Source: Tubiluchus corallicola
Lineage: Eukaryota; Priapulida; Priapulimorpha; Priapulimorphida; Tubiluchidae
NCBI GenBank assembly: GCA_030141605.1
Contig: JAQGDQ010000245.1
Span: 1 to 64,000, forward strand
DNA length: 64,000 bases
Reading direction: 5' to 3'
Positions 26,670-37,498 of the stretch are shown piece by piece. Position numbers and translations under genes: made by a program. The number at the start of each line of letters is the position of its first letter. Position 1 is the first letter of the stretch. Under the pieces are notes generated by a model. That model ran no database searches. It was not told the DNA's origin and worked only from the letters and a program-made list of their open reading frames with translations.

Positions 26670-26825
26670 ATTACTTCCTGTGACGTCACCGATTACGAAT
26701 TACACAAATTCAAGAAGTCGCCTTCGACTCGAATAACGAAATAAATGTACTCTGCTGAATTCATCAAATCTGATGACACGATGATTTGTCTGCTCCGTTT
26801 CCTCTGACGCATGCGCAAAAGGTTT
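26670..26825. promoter_or_regulatory. CRE-like and NRF1-like site cluster
   Basis: CTTCCTGTGACGTCACC (about 26673-26690) contains a perfect CRE palindrome TGACGTCA next to an ETS-like CTTCCT, and TGACGCATGCGCAAA (about 26806-26820) matches the NRF1 consensus. The combination is typical of animal housekeeping promoters, but no gene was recognised on either side. Confidence 0.25.
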
Positions 26826-29639
26826 TAGTCAAGTCACTTCCTTGTCATTATAACATGCTTAGACAAATAAAATATACTGAACGATGAATTATTTTTGCAT
26901 TAACGAAACGCCAATGTTAGAGTTAGAGAAATAAAGAATTATCAAAATCACGGCATTGCTATATAACTTGGGGATAGGATGCGGCGACGACAGCACATGA
27001 TGATGGTGATAACAGCCACAAAACAGTTGTAGCAGCAACAACAGTAAACGCGAACAATAGCAGACATAGTGTCTTTTCATCAGTGATTTACCTGGAGAAC
27101 CCAGTTTGTTGCTGCATCTCATTATTTAACTCCAGAACAGCTACTAATAAATTCACCTCAGACTTCTTGTCTCTTGAATTCTGTAAGAGGAATATTGCTT
27201 TCCTAAAAATCACCCGATTCAAGAAGAACATCAAGAGACACCTCTTATCACTAGCAAATTAGTTATTATACAGTTCATCACCTTTTCATATATTCACGTC
27301 ATGCATTCATAGTTTCATCTTTGTGCTGTCACCCCTTAGCTAACGTAGCCATTGCCTATTTTTGTGAAATTTTGGCGGTTTGACATGTTGTTGACAATTT
27401 TATTCAATTTCCAGTTTTTTTCAGTTGTGCTACTGAAGCCCACAAACATGTCTTTTCTCAGCAGTATTTGTGACAATCAGCTTTAGCTTTCAGTGTTCAT
27501 TTAATTCTCCACCATCCGCTCATAACCGGAAAGTTTTCTTAATCGGTGGCACTTGTCTTGATCTGGAAAATCTGAAGGCTTGTAAACATCTTAATGATAG
27601 GAATCAATAGTGATTTCACACTTCGCTAATACGAGTAAGCGCAGCGCGTAAAGGCGTGAAATTTGATTTTCAAAGGTTTTGCTCGCCGGCTTATGGCATT
27701 CTACAGAAATATCAAATTATTGGGGGCTGCTATCGAATTATTTTCAGCTCTTTTTAGTAAATATTTAAACAGACAGACGAAAGTCCGTTGTGATAAGCAT
27801 AGGAATAAAGATTTCGACTTTGGTAACGCTGAAGTGATTACCTAAATGTTCATACTTTTATCTAGTATTACTTGGGAAACTTTGGTATAAAACTTTGGAA
27901 GCTTTAATCTTCAGAAAATGGGCCAAAATTCAAATACCTGGGAGACACGACAGTTACAGGACACACTCGCCAAGGTAGGAGAAACTATGATAAAGTGCAC
28001 AGGCCAAAGCTCAGAGAGGGAAGGGTTGTCATTTTTTCGCTAGGTCTATCTCGTCTAACAGCTTTCGAGATAGGGCCATAATTTTTGGGCCTTATGAGTT
28101 CTTCTGAGTGACCGACTATGAGTCATGTGCGCATGGAAAAACTTTTCACCAGAGATCAAAAACTAAAAAGGAGGGGCGGCAGCACTTGTCATTGTCCAGT
28201 GTTGAGCAAACGTAAGTTCTAATATATATCAATAAAAGGTCTCGATGATACAAACTGATTGGAACGAATAGGTTGATCCGAGATTGGTTGTCTGCTGACT
28301 CATGAGTCAGAAGTGTAGAAGCCTCATTTCATTGAAGCGAAGCGCATTTCCTACAAGTACTCAAACATGGCAAATTCAACGAAGGCCTTGATCTTTAAAC
28401 TAATTTTTAAAGTGGTCTTAAAAACTTCAAGGCGATGTTATGAAATTTACAGATATCAGTACCTGGTGTGCAATTCTTAGGTAATCGAGTGCGGTAATAC
28501 TGGTGAATTTCATAAAAGCAAAATCAACCATGAGACAAAGTTTAAGGTTATTTCAAGGTCAAATGAAATGCAATCACATTTCATTGAAAGTTATGTGCAA
28601 CTCTTAGATAACAAATTATTGCCACTTTAATAAAAACAAGTTTAAGTTTAGGACCTGCAGATAAAAGATTGAAAGGGTTTAAAAATTGAAAGATTGGTGT
28701 GTTTCAAAGTCAAATTAAAGAGTAACACATTTTGTTGAAATGAAATGCAGTTCCTAGTTAATATAACATTGGGTAGTCTATTTCAATAAAATTATTCTCT
28801 TGTGACACAAGGTCAATGGATATTTGCAACTTTCTGTCTAAAACTCCCAAACTCTAGAATCTAAAGTTAAAAAAATAATTTACAATAGTTATAATTTACA
28901 GGTCCTCGGGTGAGAGTGTCAGTGGACATTAGTAGTTTTGCTGTTTAATCAGTAAGTAGATTTTCTAGGGTCACGCAACTTACAAACAATGGCACAGGAC
29001 AGACACCTACAGCAAGTGCTCACACTATGATGCCAAGTTTGTAAATCTTCGATCCTTCGATAAAGGGGTCAACATCGGCAAACATTTTTGAGTTCCTGTT
29101 CATGCGCTAATATTAAAATATTACGATTGATATGTTGCACCTCAAGGTACTGTTCATATTGTAGTTCAAATCATCTCGCCGAATTTTCATTAAACAACAA
29201 GCAGGATTTATTAGAATTTTTGTTAACAGACTTATTTTTATTGTGATCCTGGCATAAGAAAATCTTACTTTTACTGTACTGATTCGGACATAAGTAAGAC
29301 AAACTTTTTTAGTTAGTTTAAACTATGTTGGCGTGCACTGTATAGGTGTTTCGATAGGACAGTTTGTTTTGTCCTTTATGCTTCAGATTCAGGTTCGTTT
29401 TTTATTTTTAACCATTCATATAAGTCACTAATAATAAGGGAAAATGGTGCAATATCATATCGCTCTTCAGTTGTGTATAGCTTCACTTGAATTTGTTAGT
29501 TATTTTGCTTATCTATATCATAATAACTATGAAACATTGTTTTATTTTTTAGCTCTGATTTTTGTATGTTTGCATCATAATGCCGAAATGTGATTCACCT
29601 CCTCAGCTTTGCTCTTAAGTTATAATAACTTTAGGACTG

Positions 29640-29815
29640 TTTCAAGAAAAAAATTTCACAAAAAGAAAACATTTTCCAGAAAAATAGCTTCTCTGAAAAA
29701 ATCGCAGAAAATTTTTCTCAGAAAAGTTTTTTTCCCGGAAAATATTTTTCCTAGAAAACTGTATTCACATGAAAATCATTTTCCAGAAAGATTTTTTAAA
29801 AGAAAAGTCCGTGTT
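29640..29815. repeat. Degenerate GAAAA/TTTTC interspersed array
   Basis: Repeated short modules of TTTTCC(A/C)GAAAA separated by irregular spacers. Each module is itself near-palindromic. The plus-strand open frame across it is a Lys/Phe-rich artefact. A looser block of the same kind occurs at 31625-31795. Confidence 0.6.
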
Positions 29816-29852
29816 TGTTTCTTAATTGCAAGAATGAATAAACAAAACTACC

Positions 29853-30063
29853 CGACCGGTTATAAAATTATTACCTAACTTTACAGTGTTTTCTAGTCTA
29901 GTATTTCACTATTTTAGGGACTAGGTAACCACGAGGAAACTGTTCCTTATTCCTACACTTGATTTCGCCGACCCATTATAAAATTATTACTTAACTAGTA
30001 TTTCACTATTTTAGGGACTAGGTAACCACGAGGAAACTGTTCCTGTTTCTACACTTGATTTCG
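29853..30063. repeat. Two-copy tandem duplication of about 100 bp
   Basis: Copy 1 (29853-29966) and copy 2 (29967-30063) share the TTATAAAATTATTAC start and the block ACTATTTTAGGGACTAGGTAA through CTACACTTGATTTCG almost unchanged; copy 1 has an extra 17 bp near its start. Confidence 0.85.
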
Positions 30064-30540
30064 GGGTTGAGTGCGTGTTTAAGTTGTCTTGCGTCACCAG
30101 TAATACTAAAGTGCAGTAAAAGGAAATGTAGAAAGTATTGTTACATATTTCGTTTTTTAATTAGCGGCTACGTTGGCGGCATCAAACGGCGGATGGTTAA
30201 GAACTTTCGAGCTGCGTATTGATTGTAATAATAATATTCTTAAGTACACCAACAGTGTTGGCATACGCGCAATTTAATGAGCAAAATCACTTTTGCGTTT
30301 TTAATAAAAGAAGAATATCTCAAATAAAAGCAATTATTAGTTTAAAAAAAACTAAAAACATTTCATGAAAACGAACAACAGTTGTAGAAATAAGTTTATA
30401 TTATGTACTTGCAAATAATTCTTCAGTTTTTTGTAAGTAAAATTTTATTGTTCTTCCTGACGAAAGCGCCTAGCTGACTGCGTGATGGGCTGCCTACTAT
30501 GTAAAAAAAGTAATGCCTTTTTTATTGATTTATTGGTTTT

Positions 30541-30712
30541 TCACTCTCTCCCTGTCTTAGAGAGAAAGAGAGAAAGAGAGGGAGGGAGAGAGGAAAAGAG
30601 AGAGAGAGAGGGAGAGAAAGAGAGAGAGAGATGGAGAGGGAGGGAAGAATGAAGAGAGTCAGACAGACAGACAGACACATGCGCACACGTACGCACACTC
30701 ACACACGCGCAT

Positions 30713-30786
<74 letters not shown>
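30541..30786. repeat. GA-rich then (AC)n microsatellite
   Basis: An irregular GA/GGGA tract (30541-30660), a short (CAGA)n step, then an uninterrupted (AC)n run of about 70 bp ending at 30786. A second short CACC/CACG run is at 30958-30988. Cys-Val and His-Thr open frames here are repeat artefacts. Confidence 0.95.
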
Positions 30787-30789
<3 letters not shown>

Positions 30790-32627
30790 TCCTTCTTTTC
30801 CTTTTGTTGAAGGTTCTGCCATTTGTTTCTTGGTCGTTTTACCCTAATGCGAGGTGGCGCATTTGGCACATTAAAAATTGCACCCATTTACGTGCCTTGC
30901 AATTAATCTATATAATTGCACTTATATTATATTGTAGGTTTGTATATAAATATGCGCACACCCACCCACCCACGCACGCACGCACACAACAAGTAATTGC
31001 ATACGTTGCTTCATATATAAATAATCAATACAGTAGTAGAGATGAGTAGGACTGAACTGCCCGCCTAGGGCGTCGTAATTAATAAATAAATTTTTTTATC
31101 AAGACTTGTCTCTGGATTTAGCCACTGGTGTTTCATTGGTACGCTTATATATTTTTCACACGTAAACAAACTGCATTTAATAAACATTTATTTTGACGTA
31201 GGCCTAACTGAATCTTAGAAACTTTGGCTAAACATAAGTGTAAGCCTAACTGAATCTTAAAAAATTAGGCAAAACATAAGTGACGTCTACACTTGATATA
31301 TAAGGTGTTATGACCCGCCCGCAGCTCTAATTTATGCGCCAGGTTGGCTTCTCACCTGCATTCTGTAACTTGATTTTTACCTAGTTAGTTGGTTGTTATA
31401 GAAGTGGAAGTAATGTCGGGTGCTTAGGATGACAGCTCTGATGTTTTGGTTTGTTATTTTTGTTCACTGACAATAAAAACGAGGAGTTATGTCATAAATG
31501 CATCTCCGTTTGTTCAACGTGATTTTATAACCAACTCCAACTCATAACAAAGGCCAATGCATGATTATATGCTTTTTAAACATATTTTAACTTTTAACAA
31601 AATATGCAGATGCTTAGATTAAGTTTTGTTCTGGAAAAATTATTTGCTCTTCTGAAAAAAATCGATTTTTTTCTATGAAAGGTATTACACATGAAAGTCA
31701 GGCCTAATATTTCTTCAGGTTATATTTCCTGATAAAAACATATTAAATATTAATGTTTTTTTAGAAAAAAACATTTCTCCAGAAATAGAATACTGCATGA
31801 CCGAGGTATTTGTAAACTTTCTTTATGATCAAGTTTCTTAACTTCTTTGTATTCTATTATATTCTTTGGTAATACACCACGAAGTAAAATAAAATTGACT
31901 CAAGTCAAAGATTTCCTGTACTGCTTGTGGCCTACAGCAGCTTCCCATATTAATTATTTTTCAGTCAACATTTTTTGCTTGCCGGTATCGTCTAGTAAGT
32001 TGGCATTTCACTTTTTCTTTAATTATTTCTGCAGCTGAAAATTGAGGCTAATCATCGGAAAGTGTATTGGAAACCAGAAATAGAGTTTTGGCATTGAAAT
32101 TGAATTAAGTGATAATCATGGTAGGTTTATACTAGCGGTAGCCGTACCTGGTACTTTGTTGAGTTTATTATCTCGCGATATGATGCTTTGCATTGCGATT
32201 TTGCATTATGATTTTGCGTCGTTTATTTGCTTAATTGCTGGCAGCTGTCTGCGTGAGTAAGTTGAGAATAATGTTTTACTTGTAGTTTCTTCTGTTTTTC
32301 CTGATTGCTTGAAATTCATGATTTACATTACTGCTTGATTTGCTTAATTATAATTCAACTCATTCGTTTTATTTTATTCGATTTCATAATAAACATACTT
32401 TACTTGTAATTTTATTATCTCCACTGAATGAGCATGGCTTGACTTGATGACCTTTTTTGGTTTTTCACCATCCTTTTTCCACATTTTTAAACGGCTTCAT
32501 ATTGTACTAATTTGTGATGTTTGGACATATGAAAGTAAACTATATCTGAATTTGAAAAAATTGTGAATGAAAACATACCATGTTTTCAGTTAGCCTTCTT
32601 TTATAACAGTAGTAGCATCTTAAGTGT

Positions 32628-33400
32628 GTTGGGCGCCAAGTGTGGGTTAGTAGGACAATTGGCGTACATGGGCTAGCCCAAGTAGGACGCGTCGTACATG
32701 GGCTAGCCAAAGTAGGATGCATCGTACATGGGCTGCCCAAGTAGGACACTAGAAACAGACAAATTGAGTCGTTAAGCGTACTGGCACCGTCCGTCGTCCT
32801 ACTTTACGGAATAATAATAATTAAAAACGTCAATATACGTTAAATAATTTATTATACATCTGATAAAATAAAAGAATTTTATTCTGAGCTAGAAGAATTA
32901 ATATTTGCCAATATTAATCTTCTTTGAAGTGAAATAAGTGCATTTTTAGGCGATTCCAACATTTATTTAAGGTATATCATTTTTTATTTTGTCTCGCTTC
33001 ACAGACAGATGATCCATTTCACTAGGTCTTGGCCAAATAATTGTTTTCTACTAAGTAAACGGCTTAGTGAGTTACGTGCCTTACATAGTTTCTCTCTTTA
33101 AAGCATTAGATACTTAGTTTACTGTCATGATGATATTAATGGAGCTAATAATAATGATGATATTGTTGCAAAAAATACATTTGTAAATTGTGAAGGACTA
33201 TCCATCATTATTATAAAGTTACTTTTTTTCTAAAATAAATTTACTTTTATATTTTAGTATGTCATAAATCTCAATTCTCGACATAAATCCCTAGTGTCCT
33301 ACTTGGACTGCCCATGTACGACACTGCTTTTCCGCAAATTTAGCACATGCGTTTTGCCGGAAGTGTCCTACTTCGACTAGTGGGTTACTTGGCGCCCTAC
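32628..33400. mobile_element. 773-bp terminal-inverted-repeat element (MITE-like)
   Basis: The left end GTTGGGCGCCAAG (from 32628) and right end CTTGGCGCCCTAC (to 33400) are inverted repeats with one mismatch. Just inside the left end are three 30-bp units (GTACATGGGCTAGCCCAAG type, at 32664, 32694 and 32724), and the right side carries inverted versions at about 33297-33330 and near 33366. Possible target duplication: AAGTGT at 32622 and AAGTGC at 33401. No transposase frame is present, so it is non-autonomous; superfamily uncertain. Confidence 0.7.
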
Positions 33401-33579
33401 AAGTGCTACACAAAATTAAAATTGTTTTAGCAATCTTACTGTTTTATGTAGCATTTTCAGTAATTGTTGTAAAAACAAAAACAGTATCAAGTAGAGATGT
33501 AACACATGTTTAAAGTCTTGCCTGGCTCATTTTTTTGGCTGGCTCATGACTTTTGCAAAAGTATACAATTAGATCAAAT

Positions 33580-33825
33580 TTTCATAAATACAAATAAGGC
33601 TTAATTACGACTTAAGTGGATGTATCATAACATAGTCCTCAGTACTGCAACTTTGCTAACTTTCATGCTTTCTCTGGCTACATCATTACCTGCTCTTTTA
33701 TGACATAGCCAAAGAAAGAGACTATGCATCAAAATTAGCAAAGCTTGTTTAAATCAGTTGCAGTATTTAACAGTATGTTCTGATAAATATTTTTGGTAAT
33801 TTAAGCCTTATTTTTATTTATGAAA
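33580..33825. mobile_element. Hairpin (foldback) MITE-like element, 246 bp
   Basis: Two arms of about 120 bp (33580-33700 and 33704-33825) are imperfect reverse complements almost to the centre: TTTCATAAATA-AAATAAGGCTTAA at the ends, with CTTTGCTAA-TTT-ATGC and CTTTCTNTGGCTA matches further in. No coding capacity. Confidence 0.7.
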
Positions 33826-34557
33826 GGTTGTATTAATGAAAATCTATCTGCATGACTATTTGCAATTTAAAGGTAATGATCCTTACACAGGAAGCCAGCA
33901 TGCAAGTAGGCAGCGTACCATTCATTATCTAGTTTCAGTTGAAATGTGGTTACTATCCGTGATGAACTTTTGACTCCCCATGATAGTTTTAGTTTATACA
34001 CAGATAAACTCAAAACAGTAAAACAGGTAACTTTAAGGCGGGCATACGTGCAAGTTTAATCTGTGACATTTTTTACGATGTAAAGCTAAAATTGCATAGC
34101 ACCTGATGACAATTATGTCGAATTTGCGATGTGATACCACAAAAATTCAGCCCTCTAGGAATAACCTATACTTGCTTGTAATGCTGTGTCTTTGTTGTAG
34201 TTTAGTATGAGATTAGAGATATGACTTATTTTTTCTATTGCCAACCAAAGTCTCAGTAAATGGTTTTGACTAATGGAACAAACAATAATTTGTGTATAAT
34301 ATATATTTGTAAAAGTTAATGGGTTCTTAAGAAAACTGTAGCATTTCATTTACTGACATTTCTGGTCAATGGTAATAGAGCTTGATACAGCAAAACTGAC
34401 ATAAAAAAATTTTGTAAGAAACACTGGGTGAGTAGCTACACTTAGGAGAATTGAATGTAAAGTACCCTCCTGCGTATTCACTTATTTGAAAGTTGTTTAA
34501 TTATCATGCCATTTATTCATATAATAGAGGTTAGGCCTAATGCGACTAATGAATGTA

Positions 34558-34960
34558 GGTAAAAATAGCATAGGAAAAAATGGCACAAATGGAAGAGTAG
34601 GTAAAAATGGCACAGGCGGCTACCTTGAGGGATAATTATTTTAGTTATTTTTACCTCTGCCAAAGAATTTATGCTTCAGCACAGTTTATTTGTTTGTTTG
34701 TTTGGTTGGTTGGTTGTTTATTGTCTGTTATGGTAGTAAGCCTTTTATGCACAAACTATGTAACAGATTTCCAAGAAACTTTGTGAAGAAAGGTAGGTAT
34801 TAGGTGTTAAAATGGGAATGTTTTTGCCGTTTCTTTTTTTGCAAAACTTGACTGAACACCACATGCTAAAAAATGTTCGTGAAGCACTTCGTGTCTCAGA
34901 GGGAGAGTTTCGTGCTTTTTTCTGTTAGTTCCACCTGAACAAACAATTGTGAGTTAGTGC
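34558..34960 (+). mobile_element. Dispersed repeat, copy 1
   Basis: Matches, in reverse complement, the block at 39660-39995. Shared landmarks in order: GTAAAAATGGCACAGG units, TTATTTTTACCTCTGCCAA, TTATGCTTCA, a (GTTT)n/(GGTT)n run, CAGATTTCCAAGAAACTTTG, and AAAACTTGACTGAACA. The CTCTGCCAAGGAA...GTTTGTTT...GATTTCC-GAAACTT-GTG layout is like a repeat I know from many animal genomes; I cannot name the family with certainty. Confidence 0.7.
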
Positions 34961-37498
34961 CAGTTCCATTTTGAGAAACGTTCGCATGTAAAAATTGGTA
35001 ACGCTGTCTATAACCTGCTGATTAATGTGTATAGCCTTATAAGTATGTAAATATGTATATATTTGACAGTCTATTACCATCGCCAAAATTAATGATTAAA
35101 AAGGTAGATATACACACTGTGGAACATTTGTGCATTATTGATTGTAAATCTATTTAATGAACAAAGATTTTGTAAGTCTTTTGCTTGTCTATATAATACC
35201 TGTGCTGGTACATTTTTGTATGTTTGTCTGTTTACCTTTGTGTTAAATTTTTTAACCAAAAGACTCAGATGAATAGTATGCATTTTTGTAGCGTCAGAAC
35301 TAAAAGGAGAATAACCTCAGCATAATGGTCAAATTCATTGATATCACTCCGAGTAGTGGTCAAGTTTAGTTCTTGTTTGTTATTGAATTTGTGGAACCTG
35401 CTTTTGTTTATTTTTTTGTTATTGCAAATTTCATTGGCTGCTTAATTTAGTGGTCTTTGCTGATAAATTAAGCTATGAAGATGACAACCTTACAAAAAAC
35501 TAAGCAAAGTTATATTGTGGTGGTTAAACTAGATTATAGCAATAGGAATAGCGTTAAAAGGTGCACTGCTACCACCATAAATTTGATGTTGTGATTGTTT
35601 GTGGTTATCAGATTTGCCTGAACAGGGGATCACTATATGTTTCAGTTCAGATAATAACAGCTTCAGTATATTCAAGTTCAGCCCAGAAAGTTAATAGGCT
35701 TTGTTGTGCTGTCAATTCCAAGTAAAACACTAACATTTACTGTTTGCATTAAGTTTGCATTTTGGGTCATTTTTGCTCTTGTGCAAGCAAAATCTTGAGT
35801 CCATATTTTTAGTCTGCATCTATTTCTATAGCAAAATCTTGAGTCCGTATTTTTAATCAGTATTTATTTGTACTGTAATGGTGGTTATGCCTGACACTCA
35901 TCCCTGACATGCCTGACAAGCTTTAACTGTGTTATGGAACATAAATCAAAATATCAAAAATGTATATGATGATGATGGATACAGAAGATTATGGCAATGT
36001 GTTAAAGACATACTTACATGCACTTTTTCCAAAATGCTCTTACTAACTTATTATTGCTGTGACATTGGGAATATATAAATCTAATTTGCTTTTTTTATTA
36101 TAAAAGTTGTAAAATTATAAATGTTTGGAAATCAGCAACTTTTGAGAAATTTGTAGGTTAAGTTCTCAATCCAAAAGAAAGACAACTGATTATACAATTT
36201 TACAGATTATTATGATTTTTATTATTATAAATTTATATATATACATTATACAGTACCTTACACCGTAATATGGTATTTGGCAACCATACATTATTGGCCT
36301 TCTAATAATGAATGATTGTAGCATAACTGCAACCTAGAGCCTTTGGCAGTGCCAGATAAAACTATCCAGAAGCAGGAGCAGTTTTTCTGGCTGTTAATTT
36401 ACTAGTGAAGCCTGGTGGCTGCATTCACACTCACTGACAACTCAGTTATTCTCTTCACCCCTACTTCTCTATGTATGTACAAACGTTTTCACTCTTATAT
36501 ATTTGTATGAATGGGAAAATATGATTTTACATGCAAGTTTTTGTTGGCTGGTATAACTCATAATTGTCTCTTCAAAACGAGATCATATCTCACGTTACGT
36601 CAATATTTTGAAACTACGGCCCAAAGGTAAATGACATTTTCAAGAACAGTACTTTGGCTTGCAGAACTGAGCATCTATAATAAGTAAAAAAAGTCAACAG
36701 ACTTCGCTTTGAAGTTTTGCATTCATAATTCTTATTTTGTTCATTCTCCTACTTTTTTGTCTTGTTCACTGCTGGCATTGCAATTTGTCTATATGTATTA
36801 ATATTTAGTAACCATATTTTGTCCTTGCTTCAATTTTAGGTTTATTCTTCTTTTAGTACTGAAATGTATTTTCTTAGTTGTTTGATCAGTTTGCTTAGTT
36901 TGATCATTTGTCTAATTCAGTATAAACTGGTTTGGTTGAAACTAAGATGAGTGGACTGGCAAACGAAGTGATTGGTACTATTGATTTCACAAGCTATGGG
37001 GGTGTATCTATAGAGTATAGAGACTCAGGGTGCGCTGCCACTAAATATTGTTATTTAAAAACTGCTTAAAGGATGTAAATATATTTCAATGTCGAGCATG
37101 CATTTTAAGAGCTCAAGCAATGTTTGCATTTTTCTGGCCATTTTCAGGTTTCACAGTTAAGTTTTTCAATTGCATTTGTTGTTAGTGCAAGATCACTGAA
37201 GCATATTGCGATCAATCAATGTCGACTTCTCCATTTGGGCTTCCCAGTCTTTCTTCAGGCTAGATGACTGTTTGCATTGAGTTTAGCCTGTATGGCTTCT
37301 TGATCTCTCATTACCCATTTGTATTTGATTGTGAAATACAATGAAATTCTGTGATTTTGATCTGTGGTGTTTGCCAAGTAGTTTTTGTGCGTAGTTCTTT
37401 AAAAAAACAATACATTAATTATGATTTTGTATCTCTTTGATCCAGGTATTTGGTATGTAAATGCAGCTATGTATGACAGAAGATGAAGAAGTACTGTC

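Larger units (their letters stand above)
20907..37498. other. 16.6-kb gene-poor stretch, mostly repeats
   Basis: No coding exon with family support on either strand. Contents listed separately include a tRNA-like repeat (23777), pentanucleotide runs (24200), a polypurine tract (25440), a CRE/NRF1-like cluster (26670-26825), an interrupted GAAAA/TTTTC array (29640), a 100-bp tandem duplication (29853), microsatellites (30541-30786), a TIR element (32628), a hairpin MITE (33580) and a dispersed repeat (34558). 27.9-28.8 kb also has vaguely periodic sequence (TTTCATTGAA-type landmarks at about 28326, 28577 and 28726), suggesting an old tandem repeat. Confidence 0.5.

Noticed and set aside
30541-31049. 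Cys-Val and His-Thr rich open frames
   Set aside because: They translate the (AC)n/(GT)n repeat and its flanks.
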